From contig CAJINA010000090.1 in assembly GCA_905176665.1 (NCBI GenBank), forward strand, positions 1 through 64,000: 64,000 nt of DNA, written 5' to 3'. A program made the translations under genes and the position numbers. Positions within the stretch are counted from its first letter, which is position 1. Every line of letters begins with the position of its first letter. Under the pieces are notes generated by a model. It did no database searches. It worked only from the letters and a program-made list of their open reading frames with translations, and had not been told where the DNA came from. Source of the DNA: Olavius algarvensis Delta 4 endosymbiont (GTDB taxonomy: Bacteria; Desulfobacterota; Desulfobacteria; Desulfobacterales; CAJINA01). This document shows, in pieces, positions 45,275 to 54,350 of this stretch.

Positions 45275-46147
45275 ATGGTGTACTTTAAACTGCTGCTGAC
45301 TGCATTTTTCTGGGGCGGAACCTTTGTGGCCGGGCGAATCCTAAAGGAGCATGTCGGCTCTTTCTCGGCGGCCTTTCTACGGTTTACCATAGCGGCCGTA
45401 TTGCTGCTGGCCATTGTCAGAAAAAGCGAAGGCCATTTTCCGCAGCTGACCCGCACGCAGTGGCTCTCCATCGGTATTTTGGGCCTGACCGGTGTTTTTG
45501 CATACAATGCCTTCTTTTTTAAAGGCCTGCAGTTGATCAGTGCCGGTCGCGCCGCGTTGATCATTGCCACCAGCCCAGTACTGATAGCACTTCTTTCCGC
45601 CTGGCTGTACGGCGAGAAACTCAGCCCTCTAAAGATGGCCGGCATTCTGCTTTCGGTAACCGGTGCCGTCGTTGTCATCACCCGGGGCAATCTGGCGGAC
45701 CTGCTGACACATGGACTCGGGATCGGGGAATTGATGATATTCGGCTGTGTTCTGAGCTGGGTGGCCTACAGCCTGCTGGGCAAGTCGGTTATGCAGGTAA
45801 TCTCGCCGCTGGTCGCAACGGCGTATGCCGCCTTGACCGGGATGCTCTTTTTGGCTGTACCTGCCTGGGTGGAAGGAATGCCGGGTCAGCTGTCGTCTTA
45901 CACTGCCCTGGATTGGGCCAGTATTGCGTATCTCGGCCTGTTCGGAACCGTCATCGGATTTGTCTGGTACTATCAAGGCATCCGCCAGATCGGGCCCCTG
46001 CGCGCCGGCTTGTTTATCAATTTCGTTCCTGTCAGTGCGATCACGCTGGCCTTTTTCATACTGTCCGAACCGGTGACCATTTCACTCATGATCGGCGCCG
46101 GGCTGGTGATTACGGGCGTTTATCTCACAAATCGCCCGAGCGGCTAA
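45275..46147 (+). CDS. EamA/DMT-family permease 1
   Basis: 290 aa, ten hydrophobic segments in two EamA repeats (first GGTFVAGRILKEHVGSFSAAFLRF, second WVAYSLLGKSVMQVISPLVATAYAAL). Such permeases export amino acids, nucleosides or other metabolites. The frame opens 44 codons earlier, but AGGAG precedes the ATG at 45275 and the first helix then starts normally. Encoded alone, divergent from mltC. Substrate unknown. Confidence 0.88.
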   Translation: MVYFKLLLTAFFWGGTFVAGRILKEHVGSFSAAFLRFTIAAVLLLAIVRKSEGHFPQLTRTQWLSIGILGLTGVFAYNAFFFKGLQLISAGRAALIIATSPVLIALLSAWLYGEKLSPLKMAGILLSVTGAVVVITRGNLADLLTHGLGIGELMIFGCVLSWVAYSLLGKSVMQVISPLVATAYAALTGMLFLAVPAWVEGMPGQLSSYTALDWASIAYLGLFGTVIGFVWYYQGIRQIGPLRAGLFINFVPVSAITLAFFILSEPVTISLMIGAGLVITGVYLTNRPSG

Positions 46148-46309
46148 GCGGGCCAAAAGACTGGCCGGCCGGACCTGGATTTTAACCAGGCTAACATCAC
46201 CCGCACGGGGCTTCAGCTTGACTTGGATAGCGATTGTGTTACATTCTTGGGCGCGTGCAAAAAACACCCCGCAGCCCGATGAACAGTGCTGTCTCAGGCG
46301 GATACCCAC

Positions 46310-47194
46310 ATGAAGCGTAAAAGCAAAGTCGGCCGCAATGATCCCTGCCCGTGCGGCAGCGGCCGCAAATATAAAAAATGCTGCCAGGGAAAATCTACTT
46401 CACCAAAAGTAGATCTTCGGCAGGAGTACGAGCAGCGACACCGCATCCGGTTCAAAACTCCGGAGCAGATTGCCGGCATTCGTGAGGCCGGCCAGCTCAC
46501 CGTGGCAACCCTCGACATGGTGGCCAAGGAAATCCGGCCGGGGATCACAACCGATTATATCAACACCCTGGTGCATGAATTTACCATCAACCACCAGGCC
46601 ATCCCGGCCCCTTTGAATTACCGGGGCTTTCCCAAAAGTGTCTGCACTTCGGTCAACGAAGAAATTAACCACGGCATCCCCGATGACCGTATCCTCAGGG
46701 ACGGGGATATCGTCAATGTCGATGTGACCCCTATTTTGAACGGCTATTATGCCGATGCCAACAAGACCTTCTTCGTGGGGACGCCCGGGAAAGATGCCGT
46801 CAAGATCGTCAGCGTCGCAAGCGAATGTCTAAAGAGAGGCATGGACATGGCCCGTCCCGGGAATACGACCGGCGACATCGGGTGGGCCATTCAGAGCTAT
46901 GCCGAGGAAAACGGCTGTTCGGTGGTGCGCGAGTTTGTCGGGCACGGCGTTGGCCTCGGGTTTCACGAACCACCGCAGATACTCCATTACGGCAAACGGG
47001 GCCAGGGCATAAAGTTGCTGCCGGGCATGGTCTTTACCATCGAACCGATGATCAATCTTGGTAAACGCTTTTTACACATCCTCGACAACGACTGGACGGC
47101 GGTAACCGATGACGGCCGGCTGAGTGCCCAGTTCGAGCAGACTGTTTGGATTAACGACGATGGAATGGAAAGCATGACGCCGTATGAACTCTAA
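46310..47194 (+). CDS. map: Methionine aminopeptidase with SEC-C zinc motif
   Basis: 294 aa type I methionine aminopeptidase. N-terminal SEC-C motif [13 protein letters not shown] (residues about 13-25, zinc-binding, found also at the end of SecA) followed by the pita-bread catalytic domain. The five metal ligands are visible in [27 protein letters not shown] and FEQTVW. It trims initiator methionine from nascent proteins. GTG at 46286 is an alternative start; [13 protein letters not shown] is preferred. Its last 11 bases overlap the transglutaminase-like gene, so translation is probably coupled. Confidence 0.93.
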   Translation: MKRKSKVGRNDPCPCGSGRKYKKCCQGKSTSPKVDLRQEYEQRHRIRFKTPEQIAGIREAGQLTVATLDMVAKEIRPGITTDYINTLVHEFTINHQAIPAPLNYRGFPKSVCTSVNEEINHGIPDDRILRDGDIVNVDVTPILNGYYADANKTFFVGTPGKDAVKIVSVASECLKRGMDMARPGNTTGDIGWAIQSYAEENGCSVVREFVGHGVGLGFHEPPQILHYGKRGQGIKLLPGMVFTIEPMINLGKRFLHILDNDWTAVTDDGRLSAQFEQTVWINDDGMESMTPYEL

Positions 47195-47888
47195 GGACCC
47201 GCAGGCTGAATACCTGACCCCGACCGCGATCATCGACAGTGATCACCATACGGTCGTAGAACTTGTAAGCGAACTAACGGCAGAATGCGGCGCAGACCCG
47301 GTCGGCAGGGCTGTCAGCCTGTACTACTATGTGCGCGATAAAATCCGCTATGATCCGTATGTTCCCTTTTACCTGCCGGAGCATTACCGTTCCAGCAACG
47401 TTTTACGAGCCCAAAGGGGGTATTGCGTGAGCAAAGCCACTTTGCTCTGCTCCCTGGCCCGGGCTGCTGGCATCCCGGCCCGGCTGGGTTTTGCCACCGT
47501 CAAGAACCACCTGGCCACGCGCCAGTTGATCGAGCATCTGGGATCCGACCTGTTCGTCTGCCACGGCTACACAGACCTGTATCTGGATGGACAGTGGGTC
47601 AAGGCCACCCCGGCCTTCAACCGCGAACTCTGTCAGCGCTTCGGCGTACCGCCCCTGGAGTTCGATGGAACGGCTGACGCGGTTATGCAGGCCTACAATT
47701 CGGATCAGATGCCATTTATGGAATACCTCGCCTACACCGGGACCTACAGTGATGTCCCGGTAGAGCTCATTTTACGTGAGTGGAAGCAGACCTACGGCAA
47801 GGAACGGGTCGCGGGCTGGATAGACGCGCTGGAACATACACCATCCGACAGGCGACCCGATTTCAGCACCGAAGACATAATCTCATAG
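47184..47888 (+). CDS. Transglutaminase-like protein
   Basis: 234 aa cytoplasmic protein with a transglutaminase-like (papain-fold) core: catalytic cysteine in [26 protein letters not shown], histidine in [22 protein letters not shown], and aspartate/asparagine just after. No signal peptide. It may act as a cysteine protease, amidase or peptide ligase. The start overlaps the end of map by 11 bp and cyclopropane synthase follows after 5 bp, so the three form one operon. Substrate unknown. Confidence 0.85.
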   Translation: MNSKDPQAEYLTPTAIIDSDHHTVVELVSELTAECGADPVGRAVSLYYYVRDKIRYDPYVPFYLPEHYRSSNVLRAQRGYCVSKATLLCSLARAAGIPARLGFATVKNHLATRQLIEHLGSDLFVCHGYTDLYLDGQWVKATPAFNRELCQRFGVPPLEFDGTADAVMQAYNSDQMPFMEYLAYTGTYSDVPVELILREWKQTYGKERVAGWIDALEHTPSDRRPDFSTEDIIS

Positions 47889-47893
47889 AAGCC

Positions 47894-49114
47894 ATGGCAC
47901 CGACCCGCTTTCAAAAAAAATGCATGGCGATTGTGTTCCGCCTCTGCGACGGCATTCATTCCGGGGCGTTCGTATTCGTGCTTCCGGACGGGAAAGCCGT
48001 CACCTTCGGCCGGACGCCCCGGAGGCCGGTTCCCCGCGTAAAGATCCAAACCTATCGCTTTTTTTCCAGGATTGTCACCTGCGGCGACATTGGTCTCGGC
48101 GAAGCTTACATGGCGGGCGAGTGGCAATGTGATGATTTGTCCGGATTCATCAGCCTGTTGATTGCCAATCGCGACGTTTTTTCCGACGGGAATCCGCTTT
48201 CCGCCCTGGCGGCCAGGTGCGTCAATAAGGTGCGGCACCTGTTGAACCGTAATTCCATCCCGGGCAGCCGCAAGAATATGCGGCGGCATTACGACCTGAG
48301 CAATCGCTTTTTCGAGACGTTTCTGGACGACTCCATGACCTATTCCTGTGGCCTATTTGCGGAGCCGGACGCGTCTCTGGAAGAAGCCCAGCGCAACAAA
48401 TTGAGAGCCATCCTCACCAAAGCCGACGTGGGGCCGAAAGATCACCTGCTTGAGATTGGCTGCGGCTGGGGCGGGTTCGCCCTTGAGGCGGCGCGCACAA
48501 CCGGCTGCCGGGTAACGGGCATTACCGTATCCAGGCGCCAGCTTGCATATGCCCGCCGAAAGGTGGCCGCCGTTGGCCTCGCGGACCGGATTGATATCAA
48601 ATTTTGTGACTACCGGCGGATGCAGGGGCGGTTTGACCGTATTGTCAGCATCGAAATGCTGGAAGCTGTGGGGCATGGCTATCTGGGGGCTTTTTTCAAT
48701 TGCTGCGACCGCCTTCTCCGGCCGGGTGGAAAGGTGGTGATTCAGACAATCACCATTCCGGACCAGCACTATGCCCGCTACCGGCGCGAGGCGGACTGGA
48801 TCCAGAAGCACATCTTTCCGGGAGCCTGTATTCCGAGTCTGACAGCCCTGTGCAATGCCATGACGGCCCATTCCGGTCTCGTCGTGGAAAACATCGAGAG
48901 TATCGGGCAACACTACGTTAAGACCCTGCGGGCCTGGCGGCAGAGATTCCGGCGACATGCTGACCAGGTATCCGCCCTGGGATTTGATCGGGAGTTTGCC
49001 CGCAAATGGAACTACTATCTGGCCCTGTGTGAAGCCGGGTTCGCGGAAAAGGCCCTCGGTGACCTGCAAATGGTCCTGACCCGTCCGGATTCGCCCGAGG
49101 CTGTCGCCCCGTAA
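47894..49114 (+). CDS. cfa: Cyclopropane-fatty-acyl-phospholipid synthase
   Basis: 406 aa SAM-dependent enzyme that adds a methylene bridge to unsaturated phospholipid acyl chains at the membrane. N-terminal lipid-binding domain (YRFFSRIVTCGDIGLGEAYMAGEWQ) and C-terminal methyltransferase (HYDLSNRFFETFLDDSMTYSCGLF, LEIGCGWGGFALEAARTTG, GITVSRRQLAYAR, IVSIEMLEAVGHGYLGAFF). All match the Cfa family. The start is taken at the ATG 5 bp after the transglutaminase stop; a longer frame overlaps that gene and lacks conservation. Confidence 0.93.
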   Translation: MAPTRFQKKCMAIVFRLCDGIHSGAFVFVLPDGKAVTFGRTPRRPVPRVKIQTYRFFSRIVTCGDIGLGEAYMAGEWQCDDLSGFISLLIANRDVFSDGNPLSALAARCVNKVRHLLNRNSIPGSRKNMRRHYDLSNRFFETFLDDSMTYSCGLFAEPDASLEEAQRNKLRAILTKADVGPKDHLLEIGCGWGGFALEAARTTGCRVTGITVSRRQLAYARRKVAAVGLADRIDIKFCDYRRMQGRFDRIVSIEMLEAVGHGYLGAFFNCCDRLLRPGGKVVIQTITIPDQHYARYRREADWIQKHIFPGACIPSLTALCNAMTAHSGLVVENIESIGQHYVKTLRAWRQRFRRHADQVSALGFDREFARKWNYYLALCEAGFAEKALGDLQMVLTRPDSPEAVAP

Positions 49115-49192
49115 ACGGTGAGCTTTCAAACCGGCGGACCTACAATGGTCTCTTGACAAAACCGGTTGTCTGGGGCAAGGTAAATTATTAAC

Positions 49193-49211
49193 CTACCGAT
49201 CGGTCGGTAAG
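49193..49211. promoter_or_regulatory. TetR-type operator before acetoacetyl-CoA synthetase
   Basis: CTACCGATCGGTCGGTAAG, near-perfect palindrome (14 of 16 core positions), one base different from the site at 11338-11356 before TetR 2. TTGACA lies at 49153-49158 and TAAATT 22 bases after it, in the same order as at 11.3 kb. It suggests that TetR 2 also controls the synthetase. No other close copy was noticed in this window. Confidence 0.72.
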
Positions 49212-49296
49212 TCTAGTCGAAAACAGCCTACGGCGCCCGCCGCATCAATTTTCAAAAGCCAGGTGCGCCTGAAAAGTCAACAGGGGAGGATTCGCA

Positions 49297-51252
49297 ATGG
49301 CCAAAATGTTATGGCAACCCACCACAGAACGAATTCAAAATTCCAACATGTACCGGTTTATGAATTTTATTAACGCTAAATACGGACAGGCGTTTACGGA
49401 ATACACACCGCTGCACGATTGGTCTGTCGAAAATATTGCTGATTTCTGGGCCGCCCTGTGGGAATTCGCCGATATAAAAGCGTCGGTGCCCTACCAGCAG
49501 GTCATCGACGATGTGACCAAAATGCCGGGGGCTAAATGGTTTCAAGGCGCCCGCTTAAATTTTGCTGAAAACCTGCTGCGTTACCGGGATGACCGTACCG
49601 CTTTGATTTTTCGGGGGGAAGACAGCGTGCGTCGCGAAATGACCTACGCCGAATTGTATGATGCTGTGGCCCGCCTGGCACGGTCCCTGCGGGACGCGGG
49701 GGTAGGTCCCGGGGATCGCGTGGTGGGTTTTATGCCCAATATGCCCGAATCGATCGTTGCCATGTTGGCGGCCGTCAGCGCCGGCGCCACCTGGTCCTCC
49801 TGTTCCCCGGATTTCGGTATAAAGGGGGTTCTCGACCGGTTCGGCCAGATAAAACCCAAGGTGCTGTTCACCGCCGATGGTTACTATTTCAAAGGCAAGC
49901 CCCTGGACTCTCTGGAACGGATTGCCGATATTCTCAAGCAGCTACCGTCTATCGAAAAAGTGGTGGTTGTGCCATATACCCAAACAGATCCGGACATCAG
50001 TGCCGTTTCCCATGCCGTAACCTATGCGGATTTTACTTCCTCGGCAGACAATCTCGAAATCGAGTTTGAGCAGCTTTCCTTCAGCCACCCCCTTTACATT
50101 ATGTATTCGTCCGGTACGACCGGATTGCCCAAGTGTATGGTGCAGAGTGCCGGCGGTGTCCTCGTGCATCAGCTAAAGGAGCTTATCCTGCACACGGATC
50201 TTTCCCGGGAGGACGCAATCTTCTACTTCACGACCTGCGGTTGGATGATGTGGAACTGGCTGACCACCTCGCTGGGAGTGGGTGCGACCCTGGTGCTGTT
50301 TGACGGCAACCCGTTTCATCCCGATCCCGGGGCGCTGTGGCAAATGGCCCAGGATGAAAAAATTACCGTGTTCGGGACCAGTGCCGGCTACCTGGCGGCT
50401 TTGCAAAACGCCGGGGTAAAACCTCGTGAAACCTATGATCTCTCCAGCCTGCGCGCCGTGCTGTCCACTGGGTCGCCCCTGCCCGACGAAGGTTTTGAAT
50501 TTGTGTATGAGCAGATCAAGCCCGACCTGCAACTGGCCTCCATCTCAGGCGGATCGGACCTCAACGGCTGCTTTGCCCTGGGCAACCCCATGGGGCCCGT
50601 CTACACCGGTGAACTCCAGTGCCGCGGCCTGGCGATGAAGGTCTTTGCCTTTGACGACCACGGCCAGCCGGTGGTTGGTGAACAGGGTGAACTGGTCTGC
50701 GCCGCACCGTTTCCCTCCATGCCGATCTATTTTTGGGAAGATCCGGATGGGCAGAAATACCACAATGCTTATTTCGACCAGTATCCGGGTGTCTGGACCC
50801 ACGGCGACTACGTCCGGGTGAGCGAACGCGGCGGGGTGACCATGCTCGGCCGTTCGGACGCCACGCTGAATCCCGGAGGGGTGCGCATCGGGACGGCCGA
50901 ATTGTATCGCCAGGTGGAACAGTTCGAGGAGATCGAGGATTCGGTCGTTATCGGCCAGAGCTGGGCCAACGATATCCGCGTGATCCTCTTTGTCAAAATG
51001 GTGCCGGGCCATACCCTCGATGCCGACATGGAAGCCAGGATTCGAGCGGCCATCCGGACCAACGCCTCGCCGCGCCACGTGCCGGCCAAAATTATAGCAG
51101 TCCCGGATGTACCCTATACGCTCAACATGAAGAAAGTGGAATTGGCGGTTAAAAAGATCGTTGAAGGCCAGGCGGTCTTGAATAAGGACGCCCTGCGCAA
51201 TCCGGAGTCTCTGGACTTCTTTGCAAACCTTCCGGAACTGCAGGAGGATTGA
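49297..51252 (+). CDS. Acetoacetyl-CoA synthetase
   Basis: 651 aa AMP-forming ligase of the acetoacetate-CoA ligase branch: long N-terminal part (WQPTTERIQNSNMYRFMNFI), phosphate loop YIMYSSGTTGLPKC, LGRSDATLNPGGVRIGTAELYR near the hinge, and the C-terminal lysine region TLNMKKVELAVKKIV. It converts acetoacetate, ATP and CoA to acetoacetyl-CoA. GGGAGG lies 8 bases before the ATG. The TetR-type operator upstream is shared with the acyl-CoA operon at 11.4 kb, linking acetoacetate activation to the lyase-like and thiolase enzymes there. Confidence 0.95.
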   Translation: MAKMLWQPTTERIQNSNMYRFMNFINAKYGQAFTEYTPLHDWSVENIADFWAALWEFADIKASVPYQQVIDDVTKMPGAKWFQGARLNFAENLLRYRDDRTALIFRGEDSVRREMTYAELYDAVARLARSLRDAGVGPGDRVVGFMPNMPESIVAMLAAVSAGATWSSCSPDFGIKGVLDRFGQIKPKVLFTADGYYFKGKPLDSLERIADILKQLPSIEKVVVVPYTQTDPDISAVSHAVTYADFTSSADNLEIEFEQLSFSHPLYIMYSSGTTGLPKCMVQSAGGVLVHQLKELILHTDLSREDAIFYFTTCGWMMWNWLTTSLGVGATLVLFDGNPFHPDPGALWQMAQDEKITVFGTSAGYLAALQNAGVKPRETYDLSSLRAVLSTGSPLPDEGFEFVYEQIKPDLQLASISGGSDLNGCFALGNPMGPVYTGELQCRGLAMKVFAFDDHGQPVVGEQGELVCAAPFPSMPIYFWEDPDGQKYHNAYFDQYPGVWTHGDYVRVSERGGVTMLGRSDATLNPGGVRIGTAELYRQVEQFEEIEDSVVIGQSWANDIRVILFVKMVPGHTLDADMEARIRAAIRTNASPRHVPAKIIAVPDVPYTLNMKKVELAVKKIVEGQAVLNKDALRNPESLDFFANLPELQED

Positions 51253-51645
51253 TCGCTTGACACCTGCTATTTCCCGGTGTTGAATAACTATTTGCAGCCG
51301 CATTAGCTTCTGTCATTCTGAGAAGCGTAGCGACGAAGAATCCCTACCCCGCAAGAGATACCATTGGTTGTAGGGGATGCTTCGCTGCGCTCAGAGTGAC
51401 ACTCTCATTCTGCTCCCGGGCACCCCCCATCCGGCACCTTCCAACCTATTTCTGCGCACCAATCGAACTGCCGACACGCCCTAAGGCGGCTGCCGGAGGC
51501 TGCCTGGTTTATGGAAAACGAATGGTCCAAAAGGTTTTTACAAAATGTATATTCTTGATTTGTAAGCTGTTTTTTGCTTTTATAGGGCGATGTGCAGCAG
51601 CCGGTGTGGTGGCTGCTATCCGGTAACCTACAGTGAGGGGGTGCT
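51253..51645. other. Intergenic region between acetoacetyl-CoA synthetase and dynamin-like genes
   Basis: About 390 bp. Apart from the inverted repeat at 51311-51401 nothing recognisable is present; short open frames there have no coding character. Confidence 0.45.
51311..51401. repeat. Inverted repeat of the TGTCATTCTGAG type
   Basis: About 91 bp imperfect palindrome. The left arm begins TGTCATTCTGAGAAGCGTAG, the right arm is TTCGCTGCGCTCAGAGTGACA; arms pair over about 30 bases with a few mismatches and enclose a TCCCTACC/GTAGGGGA inner stem. Sequences of this kind occur dispersed in many bacterial genomes as REP/MITE-like units. One copy in the window, unrelated to the TAG-ended family at 1.8, 2.5 and 26 kb. 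Confidence 0.7.
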
Positions 51646-53370
51646 GTGGACAACCCCATGATCAACGCAACCTTCCGGCAGTTTCGAGCGGATCTAAAAG
51701 AGATCCTCAACGACCTGCGGGGGCTTATCGAAGATATCAACAACCCGGAACTGCTGGTACTGGCCGGTGACCTCGTAACCATGGCCGGGGAACCCTTCCT
51801 GTTCGTGACGATCGGCGAGATCAAGGCCGGCAAGAGCAGTTTTGTCAATGCCCTGCTGCAGGCCGCTGTCTGCGCCGTAGATCCGGCACCCTGCACCGAT
51901 GTGATCCAGCAAATTGTTTACGGCCCGGAAGAAAAGATCTCCGAAGTTTCCGCCCATATCCGCCGGGTAACGCTGCCCGCGGATATCCTAAAGCAGATCG
52001 CTATCGTCGATACGCCGGGAACCAATACCATCGTGGAACACCACCAGGACATAACCGAGGGATTCATCCCCAGCTGTGATCTGGTCTTTTTCATGTTCCC
52101 GGCTAAAAATCCCCACACCCGTTCGGCCTGGGAGTTTCTCGATTTTGTTCACCGGCAGTGGCACAAACGGGTGGTCTTCATCCTTCAGCAGGCGGATCTT
52201 GCCGATGAGACCGAGCTGGCGGTGAACACCGCCAAGGTAAAGGAGTACGCGACCGCCCGCGGGATCGACCAGCCTATTATTTTTCCGGCATCGGCCCGCC
52301 TGGAGCTGGCCGGTGAGGCCGACAGCGGTTTTGACGCCATTCGCAACTTTATCCGGGAAACCGTCACCGGCGGCCAGCACTTTTACCTCAAGCTCAGATC
52401 GGTGATGGATACCGGTGAGCAGGTGTTAAAAAGGGTTTATGAGGCCCTGCAGCAGCTGCGTAAGCAACTCGATGCCGACAAACGTGTCGCCGCGGAACTT
52501 GAGCATCTGCTGTTTGCCGGTCGAGCAGCCACAACCGAAGATATCCGCAGTGCGGTGGACCGCCTGCTGCAGCAGTATGATCAGCTCACCGCTGATCTAA
52601 AGGAAGAATTCGAAGCGGGCCTGTCCATGCCGGTGCTGCTGCGGCGTGCTTTCGGTTCGGCGTTCAGCAGCAAACCATCGATCAAGGCCTGGATGGCGCA
52701 ATTGCAAGAGAAGTTCAGCGCCCGCCTCACCCGCTCCTTCGAAGAGCTGTCCACCGAGAGTGCCCGGCAGTTCCTGGTTTCCTTGAATGCGCTGTTGGAA
52801 GACATCAGCCGAGCATTGGCGGACATTGAAGATTCCCGCAGCCTGGAAACTACCAGGGTGGAGGACCTGGGAGGCCAGCGGGAAGACGTCATCCTGGACA
52901 TCAAACAAAACGTCGGTGACCTCGCCGGGACCGATTTTTTCTCCCGTTTGATGGCCTCTAAACCACAGAACATGCCGTCCACCCTTATGGGGGGCAGTGC
53001 CCTGACAGTCATCGGCGCCATCTTGCTGTCTGCTTCGCATGCCAGTTTCCTGGACCTAACCGGTGGCATTCTCACCGGGGCCGGCCTCTTGATGGCCGGG
53101 GGTGTGTTGGTGGTTAAAAAGGGCAAACTACTGAAGGAATTCTCCCGGGGCCTGGCTGAAGGGCGCCAGACCTTTGAAGAAGAACTGGAACGGCGCCTGG
53201 GAGAGAAATTCGACCGGGTGCACCAGGATATCACCGGCAGCGTGCAACCGTTTTTTGACTATCTAAACACGCGTGAGCAGGCGCTGGATCCTCTGGTCGA
53301 CCAGGGCCGGAAGATTCATGAGCGTTTGCGGGCGCTTTCCGATACGTTTCAAAAAGAATGTGAGAATTAA
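51646..53370 (+). CDS. Bacterial dynamin-like GTPase
   Basis: 574 aa, GTG start. GTPase domain at the N-terminus: P-loop GEIKAGKSSFVNALL (residues about 57), switch threonine in DPAPCTDVIQ, DTPGTNT at about 121, and QQADL in the G4 position. A helical stalk follows (about 240-440), then two close hydrophobic segments at about 450-490 (paddle-like membrane hairpin) and a final helix to 574. This is the standard bacterial dynamin-like protein build; such proteins remodel or seal membranes and some act in phage or antibiotic stress defence. A gene of unknown family begins 1 bp after its stop. Confidence 0.88.
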   Translation: MDNPMINATFRQFRADLKEILNDLRGLIEDINNPELLVLAGDLVTMAGEPFLFVTIGEIKAGKSSFVNALLQAAVCAVDPAPCTDVIQQIVYGPEEKISEVSAHIRRVTLPADILKQIAIVDTPGTNTIVEHHQDITEGFIPSCDLVFFMFPAKNPHTRSAWEFLDFVHRQWHKRVVFILQQADLADETELAVNTAKVKEYATARGIDQPIIFPASARLELAGEADSGFDAIRNFIRETVTGGQHFYLKLRSVMDTGEQVLKRVYEALQQLRKQLDADKRVAAELEHLLFAGRAATTEDIRSAVDRLLQQYDQLTADLKEEFEAGLSMPVLLRRAFGSAFSSKPSIKAWMAQLQEKFSARLTRSFEELSTESARQFLVSLNALLEDISRALADIEDSRSLETTRVEDLGGQREDVILDIKQNVGDLAGTDFFSRLMASKPQNMPSTLMGGSALTVIGAILLSASHASFLDLTGGILTGAGLLMAGGVLVVKKGKLLKEFSRGLAEGRQTFEEELERRLGEKFDRVHQDITGSVQPFFDYLNTREQALDPLVDQGRKIHERLRALSDTFQKECEN

Positions 53371-53371
53371 A

Positions 53372-54298
53372 ATGAATGCAGATCAGAAGGACATGACCGC
53401 CAAGATCGAAGCGTGGATTGCGGCCGGCCGCAATCCCGGCGTCGCCCATTGGCACGGCGCCCTGGAGGCCACCATGGCCAGTTTGGAATCTCACCTGGAG
53501 CCCGGTCACCTGATTCCTGCACAGGCGTTGGACCAAAGGTCCTATGCGGTTTTTGCTGAAATCTACGCGCTGCTCAACCTGAGTCCCGATGTCCAGGCCG
53601 CCTTCTTGCCGACGGCCATGGGAGGGGTGCTCAACCCCCCGGCCGCTGTGGATAACTTGCGCCGGGTGCACCCGGACAACACGTCAACCATGCTGCTGTG
53701 CCGGCGACCGGGCAGCCAGCCCCGTATACTGTGCGCCGAGATTTCTAAGGAGGCCTGGAAACCCGGGGTCGACCTGTTTGAAGAAGGTGCCCTGGTGGGC
53801 AGCTATGAGTATGACAGCAGCCCGGACTGCGTCCGCGATCTGGCAAAACTGATCCGGACGCACCTGTGGCGTAAGGAGAAGTGGTCGTCCAGCCACTACC
53901 TGGAATACACGCTCAACTGGTTTACCCGGTTGGCCGACACCGGCCGCGTGGACGCCCCGGTCCAGCCGGATCATTCCTACGTGCACACCCCGGTGCTATT
54001 GAACCTCGAACGGGTGGCGGCGATATTCAAGCTAGTGTACGCCCTGGCGGCCCGGCAGCTGCACGAGACGGAGCCGGGTCCGGCCGGGCAGAGCGCCTCG
54101 GTCGTCGCACCGGATACTGGAGTGGCCGAAAATCGCCGCCGCTATCTGGAGGGCCGGCTGCTGAACCTGCTCAACCACCTGCGTGACAGCAACGCAGTCG
54201 ATTTTAGTACATTTACGCCCCGGGAAAATGATGAGTTCAAGGATGCGTTTGCCGAGACGGTTGCCCGCCTGGACCCGCTTTTAGAAGGATCGCGTTGA
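53372..54298 (+). CDS. Unknown protein coupled to the dynamin-like GTPase
   Basis: 308 aa soluble, mostly helical protein, no signal or membrane segment and no known motif. It is rich in W, R, H and L with a notable HLWRKEKWSSSHYLEYTLNWF stretch in the middle (about residues 168-188, given by position). The ATG overlaps the GTPase stop region (1 bp gap), so the two are translationally coupled and probably act together. The frame can be extended upstream into the GTPase gene, which is not credible. Family not recognised. Confidence 0.7.
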   Translation: MNADQKDMTAKIEAWIAAGRNPGVAHWHGALEATMASLESHLEPGHLIPAQALDQRSYAVFAEIYALLNLSPDVQAAFLPTAMGGVLNPPAAVDNLRRVHPDNTSTMLLCRRPGSQPRILCAEISKEAWKPGVDLFEEGALVGSYEYDSSPDCVRDLAKLIRTHLWRKEKWSSSHYLEYTLNWFTRLADTGRVDAPVQPDHSYVHTPVLLNLERVAAIFKLVYALAARQLHETEPGPAGQSASVVAPDTGVAENRRRYLEGRLLNLLNHLRDSNAVDFSTFTPRENDEFKDAFAETVARLDPLLEGSR

Positions 54299-54350
54299 AC
54301 AACGCGAAGGCGCCGCACGGTGTCCATCACCTGCTTTTAGGATGTCCGCT

